Assembly (NCBI GenBank): GCA_021234155.1
Contig: JAJEKV010000075.1
Location: forward strand, 2,719,280 to 2,783,279
Direction of reading: 5' to 3'
Length of the DNA stretch: 64,000 nt
Source: Isoetes taiwanensis
Lineage: Eukaryota; Streptophyta; Lycopodiopsida; Isoetales; Isoetaceae
Position numbers and translations under genes: made by a program. Each line of letters starts with the position of its first letter. Positions within the stretch are counted from its first letter, which is position 1. The notes under the pieces are model-generated. The model did not search any database, was not told where the DNA came from, and saw only the letters and a program-made list of their open reading frames with translations. This document shows, piece by piece, positions 22,430 through 34,869 of this stretch.

Positions 22430-24700
22430 ATATATATATATATATTGTCCTTCAAAGAAGGTGCTAACGCAAAGGGAGTTGTCCACATGAATGGGGAGAA
22501 ATGATTGTAGAGATGAATGATGTTGGAAACCCTACAATACGCACAATTAACATTCATGTTGATGAATTGTTCCACAACAGTCTACTTGGCCCAGGCCTTC
22601 TATGAGTCAATATCTTTTGCCATTGAAGTGTAGGCAATATCTATCGATTATGAGCACGCGGAAATCCAACAACTCCAAAGTACCACAAGGCAAGGTAGAA
22701 ATGATCCCAAGCTCTGGATGTGAAAATCGATGTAAAAAAAAATTTAAAACTACTCTTCTTCTTCTTCTTCTTTCAAGGCGCTCCATGATAAATACTCTGA
22801 ATAGAAATAAAGTATAATTATGTAGTCTCTAGAAGATATCCATGCATTGTCTCTCGACAAAGCCAGAAGGCATTCATCTGCAACAATACCATCCTCAAAA
22901 AATCAGAACAAGCCAAGCCAACAAGCAGCGTAAATAAAAACAAATATAGATAGGATGCTTCCTCCTCCTGGAAAGTAAATAAGCAAATAGCAAATCAATT
23001 GGCAGATCTAAACTTTTTGAAGATCATTACCAGATTTTAACCTCCAAACAACAGATCGATTGGCAGGCTTAAACATCTTGAAGGCCTTTGTTTCGGAATC
23101 CCCAAAGTTGAAGCTAACATAGTTGAACTCGCAAAAAACACGACATGCAAATCACAACTCTGACTTGAGTATCACTGCAAATAGAAAGCAAATGGTGAAC
23201 GCTGCTTTTGAGCTCTACCTTTAATCTGAACCCTCAAATCATAGCTCTCTTGACATCTCCACTTTTGATTGCAATACATGGGTCATATCCCATAGCCACA
23301 CTGCACATCCCTAGGATTTGCCCATCACGGAACCCAAAAAGACAAAAAAATATAATATATATGCACCTTGAAATTAAGGCGGGGTAAAACATGTATTCAA
23401 CCTTCTATCTAAGTTTTTGCTTGTGAAAATTCTATGTAATCTGAGGGTATATTCCCCGTAGCTTTATGAGAAGAACCAAGTACGTAAATGTAAGCTATGT
23501 GAAATTCTTGCCATGTATGACGCCACATGGCAGCCTTTCTTTTCACAAATGTCTGCCTCAAATTTTTTCTAGCACATCAGCCCAACCAAACCTACAGACT
23601 TTCTTGCAATTCTAGCCTATCCATGTAGCATCTCCATCCTCCGACATGCCATGTGTTGGCCCAAAGCAAGAACAATCTTGATGCTGAGGACAACATCATT
23701 TTTAGGTGCATTCATCATTCATAGGCTAAGGGTAGCTATGTTAATCATTAATTATTAAGGTGGAAACCTAACCTTAAGCCCTAATTCGAATTTAGGGCTT
23801 AACCTAATATTAAAAGGGGTTAAAATATTAAATTAGTTAATATTAACCAACCTAGAGTTGCCACCTGGCCCAAATCGATTGGGCAAGGCAGGCTTGCGAA
23901 TTTGGGACACCAAAACTGCGGCTTCCACCCCAATTTGACCCAATTCACATTGGGGGAGGGATTGGTGGAGGAGGAGCTGTTGTTCAACTCTGCCCCAGCC
24001 AGAAGGATGGAGAACCAAAGAGATAGTAGATCTAGCTATGATTCTGGTTAGTACATAGATAGCTTGGATTCCTAGATAGTCATAGGGATGCTATGTCGTC
24101 ATTCAGCACCAGATAATGGGTATGATGGTGAAACGGGGGTAGGGTCTTGCCTAGCGTGGCTACAAGACTCCTATAGTGTGCTAGACTTATAGTCGGTCAC
24201 TGAGTGTGGGCCGGGTATGGGTCTGACACTCCCTGGGTCCCAGGATGAGTGCCTATATGGACGTCTTGGGACTCGAACGGGCAGGTGAGCCAGCCTTTAG
24301 ATTTGGGGGAGTAAGTCGGGTACAGATGCGGGGGTCACTGATGTGGTATGTGTTCTCTAGCACACCCAGAGATCCGTCATGCCTGGGGAGGGAACGTCTC
24401 CCTGACCTGCCTCATCGAACCAGGGAGATGTAACCTGGAGTAGTCTCAAAGGGTGATTCCATGAGATTGCATCTCTGGAAGGTTACAATCATGCCATAGC
24501 ATGTTTCATCCTATTTGTAAAGTGTGCACAGGAGGGGCGGATGGAGTGGACTACCCTAGCCATTGTTCTATGCCAGCCGACGCCATGTTATACCTCTGTC
24601 TGCTGATATCTTGAGGCCCTGACCGTCAGTCGACCCCATGGAGTCTGAGCCCAGGGCCGTTGTTTATGATATATTGCTTATGTTATCTTGTACTTGTGTT
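22430..24700. other. Non-coding; possible LTR-like sequence in the second half
   Basis: No gene seen. 23690-24770 has a different, less AT-rich composition and includes the small palindrome GCCCAAATCGATTGGGC. It reads like LTR or untranslated retrotransposon sequence, but only one copy is present and no TG...CA borders were resolved. Confidence 0.35.
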
Positions 24701-27380
24701 ACCACGTAGATGATGATGATGGATGGACCACCTTTCGTGGTGGTATATTATTTTGAGCATGATTGTTGTGTACTAACGTGTATGTATGCTTCCACTGTAT
24801 AGGATTCCCATAGAGGACGTGGGATGAATGACACCTCCGTGTTCCTCACCCGGTCCGCTTGGCCTTTCCATGGTGATGTAGTTGCCACGGGAAGGGAATT
24901 CCCCGTATACTTTAGTATGTTGTTGCATGTAGATGCTACAATGATATATTTCCATTATTGTAATTATGCATGCCTTATGACCCAACTATTCTTAGTTTTG
25001 CACATGATATTTATTTGATAAACATGATAATCTATCTGTTTAGTCATTGAATTTCTATCATTTACTATTTTTACAGTTATCTAGGAAGAAATGACTAAGC
25101 CTAGGAAACATTTTTAAGTTGCCTATTATTCATTTAGAGCTTTTTACAAGACATAGAGTTCGTTTGAGTTTCTTTTTACTGTAAGAGATTGTAGCACTGT
25201 CAATATATAGTTTTGCAAGCATGTGCCTACATTTTTATAGCCAGCTAAATGTTTTATTGGTAAGGTTGATGAGCTGTTTCAGCTATCGAAAAGAACCTGG
25301 TGGATCAACTCTCCATTCTGTTTCTTCACTTGAAGCATAAACATGACCAACATCTCATTTAATTCCCTTGGAGGAACATCCTCAATGGCCATACTAGTAT
25401 CCATCCCCATAAACTTCCTTCATGAATTGAATCATTACATGCCCAATGAGTCACTCCAACAGAAGCATCGCGGCCACCGCTACCACTCTGCTTCATCAAC
25501 TCGTCGTCCAAAGGTAAGAAATCTTGTACATCACTTGCATGCTCATGTCCATACTACTCACTGCCTTCAACTTCTTCAGCAAAGAAATCAAACTCAACTT
25601 TATTATTCTCCTCTGCAAATTTAATCATTGGCTAAGAAGTCAGGCATCTGATCAACTACATGCTTAAAATCTGTGTCTTATGTGTTCTGTGCAAAATTAT
25701 GCTAGGTTTTCATAGTAGAATCGGCCATTATCTCAAGTCTTAAATACAAACACAAACAACAGACATAATACAATTTATGTCTCCTAATAATCGTGATTAC
25801 AGCCATCATGATTACAGCCCACTCTTTAATCTGGAAAAAAAAAACTATGTTAGAAGCAGAATAAAGCAAATAGAGACATGCAAGCATTAAAGTACTACTT
25901 ACCTTCTTAATAAAGATACGCAAAAACACCTCCAGATCTGTTTAAAAGCACAAAAATTATAAGATAAAAGCATAGGAAATAGATAAGGACAGAGAAATCT
26001 TACCAGAAGTTACTCGGTTTTAGCTCATGACTCTAAAACCAAAAAAAGTCTTCAAGAACATGAAAAATATTAGTTCTAGATATCTTCTAACTAAAAACCT
26101 TCCAGAAATTGTGTCCTAACCTTATCACTTCCTAACACTGAAAAGACAAGAAGGAAAGAAAGTTAGTGAAACTTTTCACAGCTTATAGACAAGAAAGTAA
26201 AACGCAGTCATTAGATGTACCAAAATTATGCTAGACTTCGAAACAAGGTCGTTCCACAAAATAACATTCAAAACATAAAAAGGCACCAAATGGTTAATAA
26301 TTCGCATGCTAAAATTGGTAAATCCAATCTATAAATATAGTGGAGCATAGTGCCAGCCAAAAGAGTAGGTAGCGCGCAAGAATCGAGCCTCCGGAAGCAG
26401 CCGCAGAGAAAGAATCCGACCAAAACCTGAGCACAAATTCTCTCCCCTTTTGGACACGTCATGGCCACGTCACTGCCACATGGATAGGGAAATTGACTCC
26501 CCACACTTATTACGTGGGGAAATGGCTGTCCTCAGGCCATTATATGGGATGCAGACCTGGGTTGCCCCAACGGGCTTGCCAGGCCCTTATCCTGTGTAAT
26601 GGTCTACGAAGGACCATTATCCCTAACTTAATATGCCCTTAGATATTGCTGGATGTGTCATTTTAACGGCTCAGATTGGAAAGCCAAGTAGCATTATTTG
26701 GCATGAGCAAGGGCTTTAGTTTTCCAGTGAGGCGTGAAGGACCGTTAGGGCATCATCCGACCCTTCATGTGTTACTCCCCTACCTCCTAGGAAATTTAGT
26801 GGCTCCAGTTTTGCCACTGCCCTCCACAGTTTAACCTTTGCGGCAGGCTTTATTGCAACAAGCACTCGATAACAGGCTCGTCATGAGGCTCTTCAACAGC
26901 ATGCATTGCAGGTTACATTTCAATTAGCTCAGCAGCAGCAAGGTCGACAAGACTATAAGTCCAGCAATGGGTATTATGTACATAGTCAAGGTTCTCGACA
27001 TGCACATACATACAACTCTCCAAGTAGAGTATGCTAATAATGAGGGTGTCCTTGAACATAACAAGACTTCTATGTTGGGAACAAAAAATCGTGTGGATGT
27101 AGCATACAATAATGGAAAGCCATCTTCATCGCCACCTCAGCCTTTTGAAGCAACCAAAGAAGATAATTCATCTACACATGCTTTGGGTTCATCCAGAATG
27201 GCCAGGGAGGGGTGTTCACTGATTTTAATACAAAGCCTCCAGCAAGTGATGAAGAGATGCATACACTCTCTCCACCCAAGCATTTTCATGAGATTGGCTT
27301 GATAGCCATGATTCAAGTCAATAAAAAGCAATCAGATAAAACCTCATGGTAGATTCATGTCCATTGGTCCTTGAATTGGT
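24701..27380. other. Non-coding interval
   Basis: No recognised gene. Short frames at 25343-25624 (+) and 26967-27302 (+) lack family features. Likely decayed transposon and intergenic DNA. Confidence 0.45.
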
Positions 27381-27836
27381 ATGGATGAGGATGCAAAAGT
27401 CCGAGGCTATTTGTTAGCTGCAAGAAGCCACCAAAAGACTTTGGCAGACAAGCATAGGACGTTAAGGGAATTTCAGGATGAAGATATTATGTGGCTCCAG
27501 ATTAAATCAAGCAAGCCAAGGCCCGCATCGGCAACTGCAAGGAACTTGCTCCAAGGTGGGCAAGATCTTTTAAACTTATTGAAAGGGTAGGTAGTCCATC
27601 CTATAGGCTTGATCTCCTTGCTCACTTGAAGGTTCATAAGGTCTTCCATGCAAGTCTTCTTAAGAAGCATACACCCAATCCCGAGTAGGTATTGGAGACT
27701 CCAACTTTGTTGGAATTGATGGAGGAACAAGTTGAGATTGTCCCCGAAAGCCTTTAACTTGATAAGGCATTTAAGAAGACAAGAAGGTCAGAGTTCCTTC
27801 AATATTTAGTCAAGTGGAAACACTTAACCATGGAAG
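27381..27836 (+). pseudogene. Ty3/gypsy integrase C-terminus and chromodomain remnant
   Basis: 27381-27590 encodes SHQKTLADKHRTLREFQDEDIMWL, the QxKxxADKHRRxxEFxVGD-W segment after the integrase core. A shifted frame then reads GSPSYRLDLLAHLKVHKVFH and SLLKKHTPNP, then a TAG stop (about 27687), then ETPTLLELMEEQVEIVPESL and EFLQYLVKWKHLTMEE, the YLVKWKxLPxEE chromodomain pattern of plant chromoviruses. Homology stops exactly where a minus-strand LINE tail begins (27836). RT and RNase H were not found nearby. Confidence 0.85.
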
Positions 27837-28045
27837 AATAGAATAGAATAGAATAGAATAGAATAGAATAGTTTTTTTAACGTCCACAGAGACCAATAGG
27901 TCATGGGACCCATACAATGGGCTAGTACAACATTACTACTAGGAAGACGCAACATGAAGCAAGATTTAGAAAAAAAATAACCACAATTTATGGAGCAATT
28001 CGACGGCCGAATCGCCTCCAATTTAGTCGACGCCGCCCAATCGGG
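27836..28045 (-). mobile_element. LINE 3'-end fragment inserted in the gypsy chromodomain
   Basis: On the minus strand this reads GGACGTTAAAAAAACTATTC followed by (TATTC)n, the same 3' end as LINE2, with a longer tail of about 35 bp. Severely 5'-truncated, as is common for LINEs. The right boundary is approximate. Confidence 0.82.
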
Positions 28046-29184
28046 TAAGTGAGTTAGTTAGCATGATGCATAAGAGCCTACCACAGAGGTGATTAATCCT
28101 CAAAGCAAATGATGGATTGGGAGCAAATTGCAAAATGTTCAAATGTCCCTGAAATGTTGACAATTTTGGAACTGCCAAGTGTGCTCTATTGGAACCCCGT
28201 GCAATGAAAGATTTTCGAACTTGGAATTATGAGAGAAGAGTAACAGAGGATGCTTGGTATTTAATTCCAGAATTGTTGCATGCTTCCTTTGCTTCCTATG
28301 TGTTTTTGAACAAGCAAACTTGAATAGAAAATTTTCAATGAGTGATCAGAGATTTTGACAGTTTTTTGTGACAACCAAATTAGGGAATCTATAACTTGAG
28401 ACAGAAAGAGCCTAAAATCATGTCATTTGGACTGAGGCAAGGTTATTAAGACGATATGTACATGACGAAATTTTAAAATTTTTGGAAGAGCATTTTGGGA
28501 TCTATGGATTTTGAAAAGGCGGACTTGAAAGAGGAAATTTCAATGATTGTATCACAGATTTATGATACAGTAGCAAGGGAACCATGGGAATTAATTTAAG
28601 TTTTTTGAAGTTATAGCTTCCATACCGGGGCATTGCTAATCTTGCAAACTTGGGACGGTGCAAACTTGCAGGGATTTTGCTCAGAAATAATTGTTTTTTT
28701 GCATGAAACAAAAAGAATAACATCTATTTGAACTACATAACAATGTCAAGGGTAGTATTGTATCAAAATCTCAAAAAAAACATGAAAATATATCAAGAGC
28801 TTGGAATGTTTTGGTCAAGGCATGTCATTGGAGTCCTTCTTCAAGTAGGAGCCACTTAATCCTCCTTTCATGCCCAAATCTTCCCTTTCTGTCTAAGACA
28901 AAATCCCCTACTTTTTGGTTTTTAGGTGGCTTTTGCTTGGATTGTTGCGTATTTAAAGGTTTTTTGGTGTGTGAAAGATAATTTCGGGATATATCCAGCA
29001 TGATTTGGCTTCTTGGCTGATTTACAGTTAGGGTTCTTGAGAGAAAATAAACACAATATCCCACAGCCCAAATTTGAAAAATAAGTCCGTGGTCTAATTG
29101 GACAACTATTTAATTTTCTTTGAACAAACCAGGTGATGGCATGTGGCGGGCCATAAAGATGAGAATAGCTTAGGAGTAGAATAT
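28046..29184. other. Non-coding interval
   Basis: No gene recognised. A minus frame (28825-29064) has KVGDFVLDRKGRF, faintly like the gypsy VGDLVL linker, but too short to assign. Confidence 0.4.
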
Positions 29185-29948
29185 CCCATCGATCCGAGCC
29201 CTCGGATCGAAATTCTAGAGGGGGCGAGCATGCATGTCTTGCATGCATGCGGTGCATGCCTTCTCTGGTGGGGAGATCGTTATATTAGGCGAGGTTCTTC
29301 ATCAACGTCTCATCGACGCTTCCTCTTCTCTCTCAGCAGTACTTTATTCTCTATTCTTTGAAACCATGCAGGGGAGGGGCTTCTCCCGGCTTGGATTGAC
29401 CTATTTGGCATTTCTTTCATGCTGTGGCATGTCCTTTCTCGGCCTTGCCTCTTCTTTAGCACGGGTGACTAGCCCCTTTTTTTGAAGAGGTTCTTGTTTT
29501 ATTGTCGCATGGCACGCGTGATCAGCCCCACCACTTTGGGATGTTTGTTTTGTCACATTTGTTCTAGTGTTGGTGATGTGTAGGTACATGTTGGCAAGTG
29601 GCAGCAGCTTCAACTTCTCCATTCGTGGGTTTTGGGAGCGAATTCTCATTCTTACGTTTGTCCAAGCCCCTTGCCGAAGGTTTATCACTAGGGTTTTTCC
29701 TCGAAAACTTGAAAGGGCGGGGTTTTTTAATCTTAGTGATAAGCTTTCGGCAGGTACAATAACCAAACATCTACTAGCATTGTATTTTATGGGGTCCAAG
29801 TTGTATAATTGGACATTCCCTTTATTTTTCTTCGTGGGTAGTTCGCATGTGTGCGGCTACCCACTATCCACCATTGTAGAAAATCTGTTGAGATGAATGA
29901 GAAGCCTATGGAGGTTTTGTCATTTTCATGCGAACTCCATTCTAGAAT
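29185..29948 (-). mobile_element. R1 repeat, copy C, inverted
   Basis: Reverse-complement copy of R1: left end ATTCTAGAATGGAGTTCGCATG at 29948 downwards, internal hairpin at about 29674-29757, right end near 29210 with CTAGAATTTCGATCCGAGGG and the palindrome. It shares with copy A about 600 bp of alignable sequence, including GGGTAGCCGCACACATGCG. Confidence 0.82.
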
Positions 29949-30810
29949 GTTAGTTTTAGATTATTTTTTGTATTTGGGCTCGCTTCTCAAGAATAGAATT
30001 TGAAGTTCAAAAATGAGGTCAAATTCAAAAAATCAACACCAAACCACATGTTTTTTAAGCTCTCTATTATGGAATTTTTATTTTTTTTTGGAAAAGAGTA
30101 CTTTTTTATTTTTAGGGGAAAAAATGCTTGAAGATGGGTGAGTTGGCAAAAAGAGTGATGTAGCAATGTGGGAGTGGTGATGTGGCAAGAAAAATAGCAA
30201 CAATTTTCTTAGTCACATACTTTTTGTGACATGAGGATGATGTGGATGACATATGATGATGATATAAATGATATATGATATGAAGTTGATGATATGGAGC
30301 TAATATATGATGATATGGAGCTGATATATGAAGAAATATATCAGCTCAAATTATTCACAACCATCTTCCAAAGAAATATATTTCTTATTTATTAAGATGA
30401 AAAGGTTTCTAATTATTGCATATCCAGTCCATCTTTCAATATTCATGCTCCAATAGTAGATAATTGTTCAATAATTTTCGAAAAAATGGTCAACATATGC
30501 TCTAAGATCGAAGCGTGTCGGGCAACTTCGTGCCAACCAAGAACCCTCTAAGCACCCCCCTCTAATACTTTTTTATTAAACATTTTCAAAAGATTTCTCC
30601 CAGTCATGCCCTTCATGCTTTTGTGCAACAGAGGTGCAGGTGCCTCTGATGTTACCCTAAATGATTCTTAGATAATCATGATCGAAGGTACTTTTAAATG
30701 ATTCACCCGATGGCCATGATCCCCATGAATTCGAACCCTGGTTGCATTTCTGAAACAAATCTTTGGATGCCAAAGAAGGAGAAGGTATCTGTTGCTCATC
30801 CTTTTCTTAA
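29949..30810. other. Non-coding, GAT-rich interval
   Basis: No gene seen. 30230-30340 is a degenerate GATATGATGATATGGAG-type simple repeat. Confidence 0.55.
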
Positions 30811-30823
30811 TGCATGCTTCATT

Positions 30824-32510
30824 TACCAGGTAGAGATGAGGTTTGCAAGCACTGTATAGGAATTCCATGTTTACAAGAAACTTCCAATTGAAGGAAGGCA
30901 TGCTGACTGCCCGATACATGACTTCCTTAGTGTCTGGAATTGGGATGTGAAAGACAATAAGATAAAGCTCCATGAGGTAAGATCAGAGTTTGTGGATGTT
31001 TTGCATGACTTGGTGCATAAGATTTATCAGAAAGGATAAAAAAATAAGGAAGCTAGGGCAATGTTTGCTAGAGCTTTGCATGGCAGGACACTCCTAAGGC
31101 ACTTGCTCATTCTGCAAAATTCATAATCAATTGGCAAGATTTGCATAGAATAGGTTGCAGCTGTCCGAAAGAAATACCCAAAGAAAATATGATATAGGAG
31201 AGATGAATTTGAAGAACATTGCTCTTGCTATTTCAGTCCTAGAGGCAGAAAGATTTGAATGTTGCACTTGTTGCAGAGCAACAACTTAAGGAGAAGGAAA
31301 CTGAAATGGTCTCTATAAATGGAATTTTGCAAGGGTATGATCTTGCAGCTGCATCAATTTCATCAGATATCAAGGATGTTAAGAAAAATTTAGAAGAGTT
31401 GCGAGAGCTTTGTCAAGACTAAGATGTAGCCTTGAAGCAAAAAACTAATGAAAGATTCATATTAGGTCTCTCCCTTCTAACCATATTGAAAAAAGACAGG
31501 AGGCAGACATTCGGCCAAATTTAAAGGCTGAAATAACAAGGCTAAGTATACTGATTTGTTTCAAGCAGGAAAAGTGTGATGACTTGAAAACCAAACTGGA
31601 AAATCTAAAACATTTGAGGTCATCATTCCTTACCACCACTTTGATTAAACCTTCTACTGGGAATTGGACAGTCATTTATGGAACAATATGTGGTTTGTGG
31701 CATGGCATTTAGTTATAAATTTGTCATCCATTTGTAGCTCCAATGTGGACACAAATTCCACCTACGGTACTTCAAAAGGCACATGCAAAACTTGCAATAT
31801 AATAATTTGCAAGGAAGAGTTGCCAATAGAATTGTATTCAGAACTTGGCTACCTTAATTTTATACCAAAAGTGGAGGATGGAGATATTGAGACTGCAGCC
31901 AAAAAAGGTACAAGCAGTCATAATAATGACGAGGAACATGAATCTCCTTAGAAATTACAAGTGATGAGATGCCCACAAACTCGATCCATGACAAGCCCTT
32001 TGAAAATTAAGTTTTCTATTTAATTTTTAGGTTCAATAGTTCGGGTTATTTAATTGCAAATATGCAGCAAAAGAGCAATACAACAAACATTTAAAGAAGT
32101 CACATCTTGATGACGAGGAAGTCGCTGAAAACAATGAACTTCAATGAGTTTTGAGTGTGATCTCAATATTAAGACATATGCAGATGTGGAACATAATACG
32201 AGAGGTCTCGAAGATGATGCGTGCAAGGAAGCAACAGTGGATACAATTCCTCAAAAAGGTAGGCTGCATTTATTTAAATTTCATTATGTAGACTAGTGCA
32301 TATTTCATGGTATCAAACTATCATGTTATTACAGAAAAAGAAGTTGTTGTAGGCGAAGCACCACCTGGTCAAGCTCCAATAGAGCAAGCAAGCAGCAAAT
32401 ATGTAAGATTTGGAAGAAAAGTGTACCGAAATGCTTTAGACCTCCAATTAGTTAAAATGTACCTGTTACAAGACAGAAACAAGGAAACACAAAAAAACCA
32501 TAGGTGAATA
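30824..32510 (+). pseudogene. Exon-like segments with a coiled coil, family not recognised
   Basis: Segments with splice-like borders on the plus strand. After ATTTACCAG an open piece reads FHVYKKLPIEGRHADCPIHD and DFLSVWNWDVKDNKIKLHE, then GTAAGA (about 30976). After TATTTCAG (about 31228) comes a charged, heptad-like piece (VALVAEQQLKEKETEMVSI, then SSDIKDVKKNLEELRELCQD). Later short pieces lie near 31750-31950 and 32335-32507. In-frame stops interrupt all of them. It resembles an old, decayed multi-exon gene coding a coiled-coil protein. I cannot name it. Confidence 0.35.
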
Positions 32511-33405
32511 AAAAGAATAGAAAGACTGCAAGCACTGCCGACTTCTCTTGCAAGCACAAAAAGAACTTGGAATGTCATTCCAACTGTTCCTGCCCCTGCA
32601 AGCACTAAAAAAATATTGGATACAATAGGTTAGTATAGAATATCTTAGCTTCTAATATACTAGCACATAGTCTAAAAGTGTATTGTGAATGGCAGGTACA
32701 GGTTGCTCCGTTTAAGCAGAGTCTTGGAACTCTAGCCAAATAAAAAAGTTATGGTTTCCAACCCAGGTAGCTAATTGGCCATCCATGAACCAGAACCCAA
32801 TTGGTCTTTTGACATAAAAACTGCTTCATATGTCCTGTTTCAGCAATTTGTCCTTAGATGTCAAACAGAAATTGAATTGCTTAGAGGAGATGAGATGAAG
32901 ATATTATTATGTATCTAGGCTTATTACGATACATTTTGGATTCCATAGAGGACATTCTTGCTTGCATGTAAAAATGTGTTGGTTTCCAATTGATAAGTAG
33001 ATATATGTTTCTCATATGTTTGCCCTTGCATTGGTTAGAAAAAAAGATGCAACTATGGCAAATAAATTTACGTGTAATTTAGGTTTTCCTTTTCGTGTAG
33101 GGTGCATATGTAACTTTTCGATTGGCTTCCATTTTTACAGACGTAACTTTTGAATTGGCTTCCATTGATTTCGAAGCTTCATTTCAGCATCACCTGCTGT
33201 GGTCATTTGATTGTGTAATGAAGCATCACCTGTTGTGGACACTTGATGAGGTACATGTTTTAGATAATGCGAAATGCAAAGCATAGAGATATTCTTCTGT
33301 TGTACATGTACATTTACGAGAAGATGAGTTACATAGCCTTATCTAGTTATAGGATTGTTCTTCGACAATGCAACGTAAATGAGCATGTTATTCCATATTC
33401 CATGG

Positions 33406-33406
<1 letters not shown>
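32511..33406. other. Non-coding interval
   Basis: No gene. Two local duplications: GTAACTTTTYGATTGGCTTCC-type text near 33110 and 33143, and CATCACCTGYTGTGG near 33188 and 33227. Confidence 0.5.

Positions 33407-33486
<80 letters not shown>
33407..33486. repeat. (GATA)20 microsatellite at a LINE 3' end
   Basis: Twenty uninterrupted GATA units. Immediately right, on the minus strand, is GTGACGTTAAAAAACTA, the LINE2-type 3' end, so the microsatellite occupies the position of the LINE tail, here (TATC)n instead of (TATTC)n. Confidence 0.9.
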
Positions 33487-33487
<1 letters not shown>

Positions 33488-33570
33488 TTTTTTAACGTCA
33501 CGCCACTAGGCAGCATCCAACTGGACATGTGACCACGCACCACACTACAATGCTTGGTTGGGCATTGACT
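33487..33570 (-). mobile_element. Short LINE-type 3'-end fragment
   Basis: Minus strand reads GGTCACATGTCCAGTTGGAT then GTGACGTTAAAAAACTA, a diverged version of the LINE2 3' terminal motif. Only the end is present. Confidence 0.5.
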
Positions 33571-34593
33571 TTATCATGAACAACCTAAAAGTTTTGAAGG
33601 CACACGCAAGTCGAAGTTATTTGTTTTATAAGTCATTTGCTTAAATTCATCATTAATATGAAAGGCAAGGAAAAGCATAGTTTACATATGCATACGCGAG
33701 AGCAGTGTATATGTTTCTATACATGTTTGATGTTTGTCCTCATTTGCAACTGCATGTTTCTTCCTTTTGTAATGCCTTATATTTTTGTACTTTAGCCCAT
33801 ACTTTTTTGGCAGGACTAGTGGCTTGGGTCTTTGTATATATGTATGTAGCATGTCTATAGTCCTTTTAAAAGCAAATTTGAACATGGCAAGAAACGCACT
33901 TGATGTAACTAAAATTACAATTTTCATTGATTCAACCGTGTTCTATTTTATGTTGTATACAGATTATGCTGCCATTATACATGATTCAAGTCCAAGTTTC
34001 TTTAAAATGTTATTTTCCATGTTTCTACTCTGTTTCATGAATCGTGACCTTCACATTATACTATTCACACGCCTTTACTTTTTTTTTTCCAAATGGATAT
34101 TCTAAATACTTGATCCTTTTACATAATTACAGTCAGATGTAAATTTGTTCAATAAAAAACATAACAAAAGGATAATGCATTCAAATGTAAATTTCTTCAG
34201 TTGGATAACTAAAAAATAACATCTATATAAAGCATGTTAACGCATGATACAGTTGCACAACCATCTTTATTCCACATTGTTCGGAACAATCTGTGTTCAC
34301 CTTTGTTATACCAATGTAGCGTCTAGTTTGCATGCCATCAACCTCATTCATACCTACACTATTCGACTCTACAACCCATCTAGTCCACACTCTCATACCT
34401 GTTGACCTCAATTATAAGAATGTAGAGTTTGTGTCCTATGGCATTATATCATATCAATAAACAATATAACTAATTGAAGCTATTCATGAATTAATAGGCC
34501 GATGGTTTCATTGTCCCAACTTAGTTTACAAAGAAACTTCCAAATGGTCTAACATCTGCGAACTTCTCCAATGTCCAAACGATATTGCCAATA
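33571..34593. other. Non-coding AT-rich interval
   Basis: Nothing recognisable; the 106-codon frame at 33785-34105 is hydrophobic AT-rich sequence with no family match that I can see. Confidence 0.5.
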
Positions 34594-34727
34594 AAAATTC
34601 CTCTATGAAATTTGAGCCCAGCAATGTTGGGTAAATTTTCTATAACCTATAATATCACTGAAAATTCCTCCATGAAATTGGAGCCCAACAATGTTAGATA
34701 ATTTTTCTATAACCTGTAATATCAAGG
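34594..34727. repeat. Tandem duplication, 2 x 67 bp, each unit with a Helitron-end-like hairpin
   Basis: Units 34594-34660 and 34661-34727. Each has a GAGCCCARCAATGTT(G/A)G hairpin followed by TTTTCTATAACC, a decayed form of the GCCC-AAC-GGGC hairpin plus CTAG terminus found intact at 34842-34869. Confidence 0.72.
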
Positions 34728-34841
34728 AGTGCCTCACTTTACATACGCACACAACAATTACAAAAATAAGAATTACATAGGGAGCATATTTTGGACATGC
34801 TTTTCTCATTGTGGCCCAAAGCATTTAAAGCTCTCAACTAT

Positions 34842-34869
34842 GCCTAGCAACGCTGGGCACCATTACTGG
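34842..34869 (+). mobile_element. Helitron-like 3' terminus
   Basis: GCCTAGC-AAC-GCTGGGC (34842-34858, one mismatch), 7-nt spacer, CTGG (34866-34869), then T. Spacing identical to the 22399-22426 terminus. No 5' end or Rep/helicase coding sequence seen. Confidence 0.68.

Noticed and set aside
25268-25410. Minus-strand PPRELNEMLVMFMLQVKKQNG resembling the start of DUF3504/Crypton-type recombinase-derived proteins
   Set aside because: Only about 40 residues, no catalytic part, no second block nearby.
33785-34105. 106-codon hydrophobic frame as a membrane protein
   Set aside because: AT-rich sequence gives hydrophobic translations by chance; no homology or splice context.
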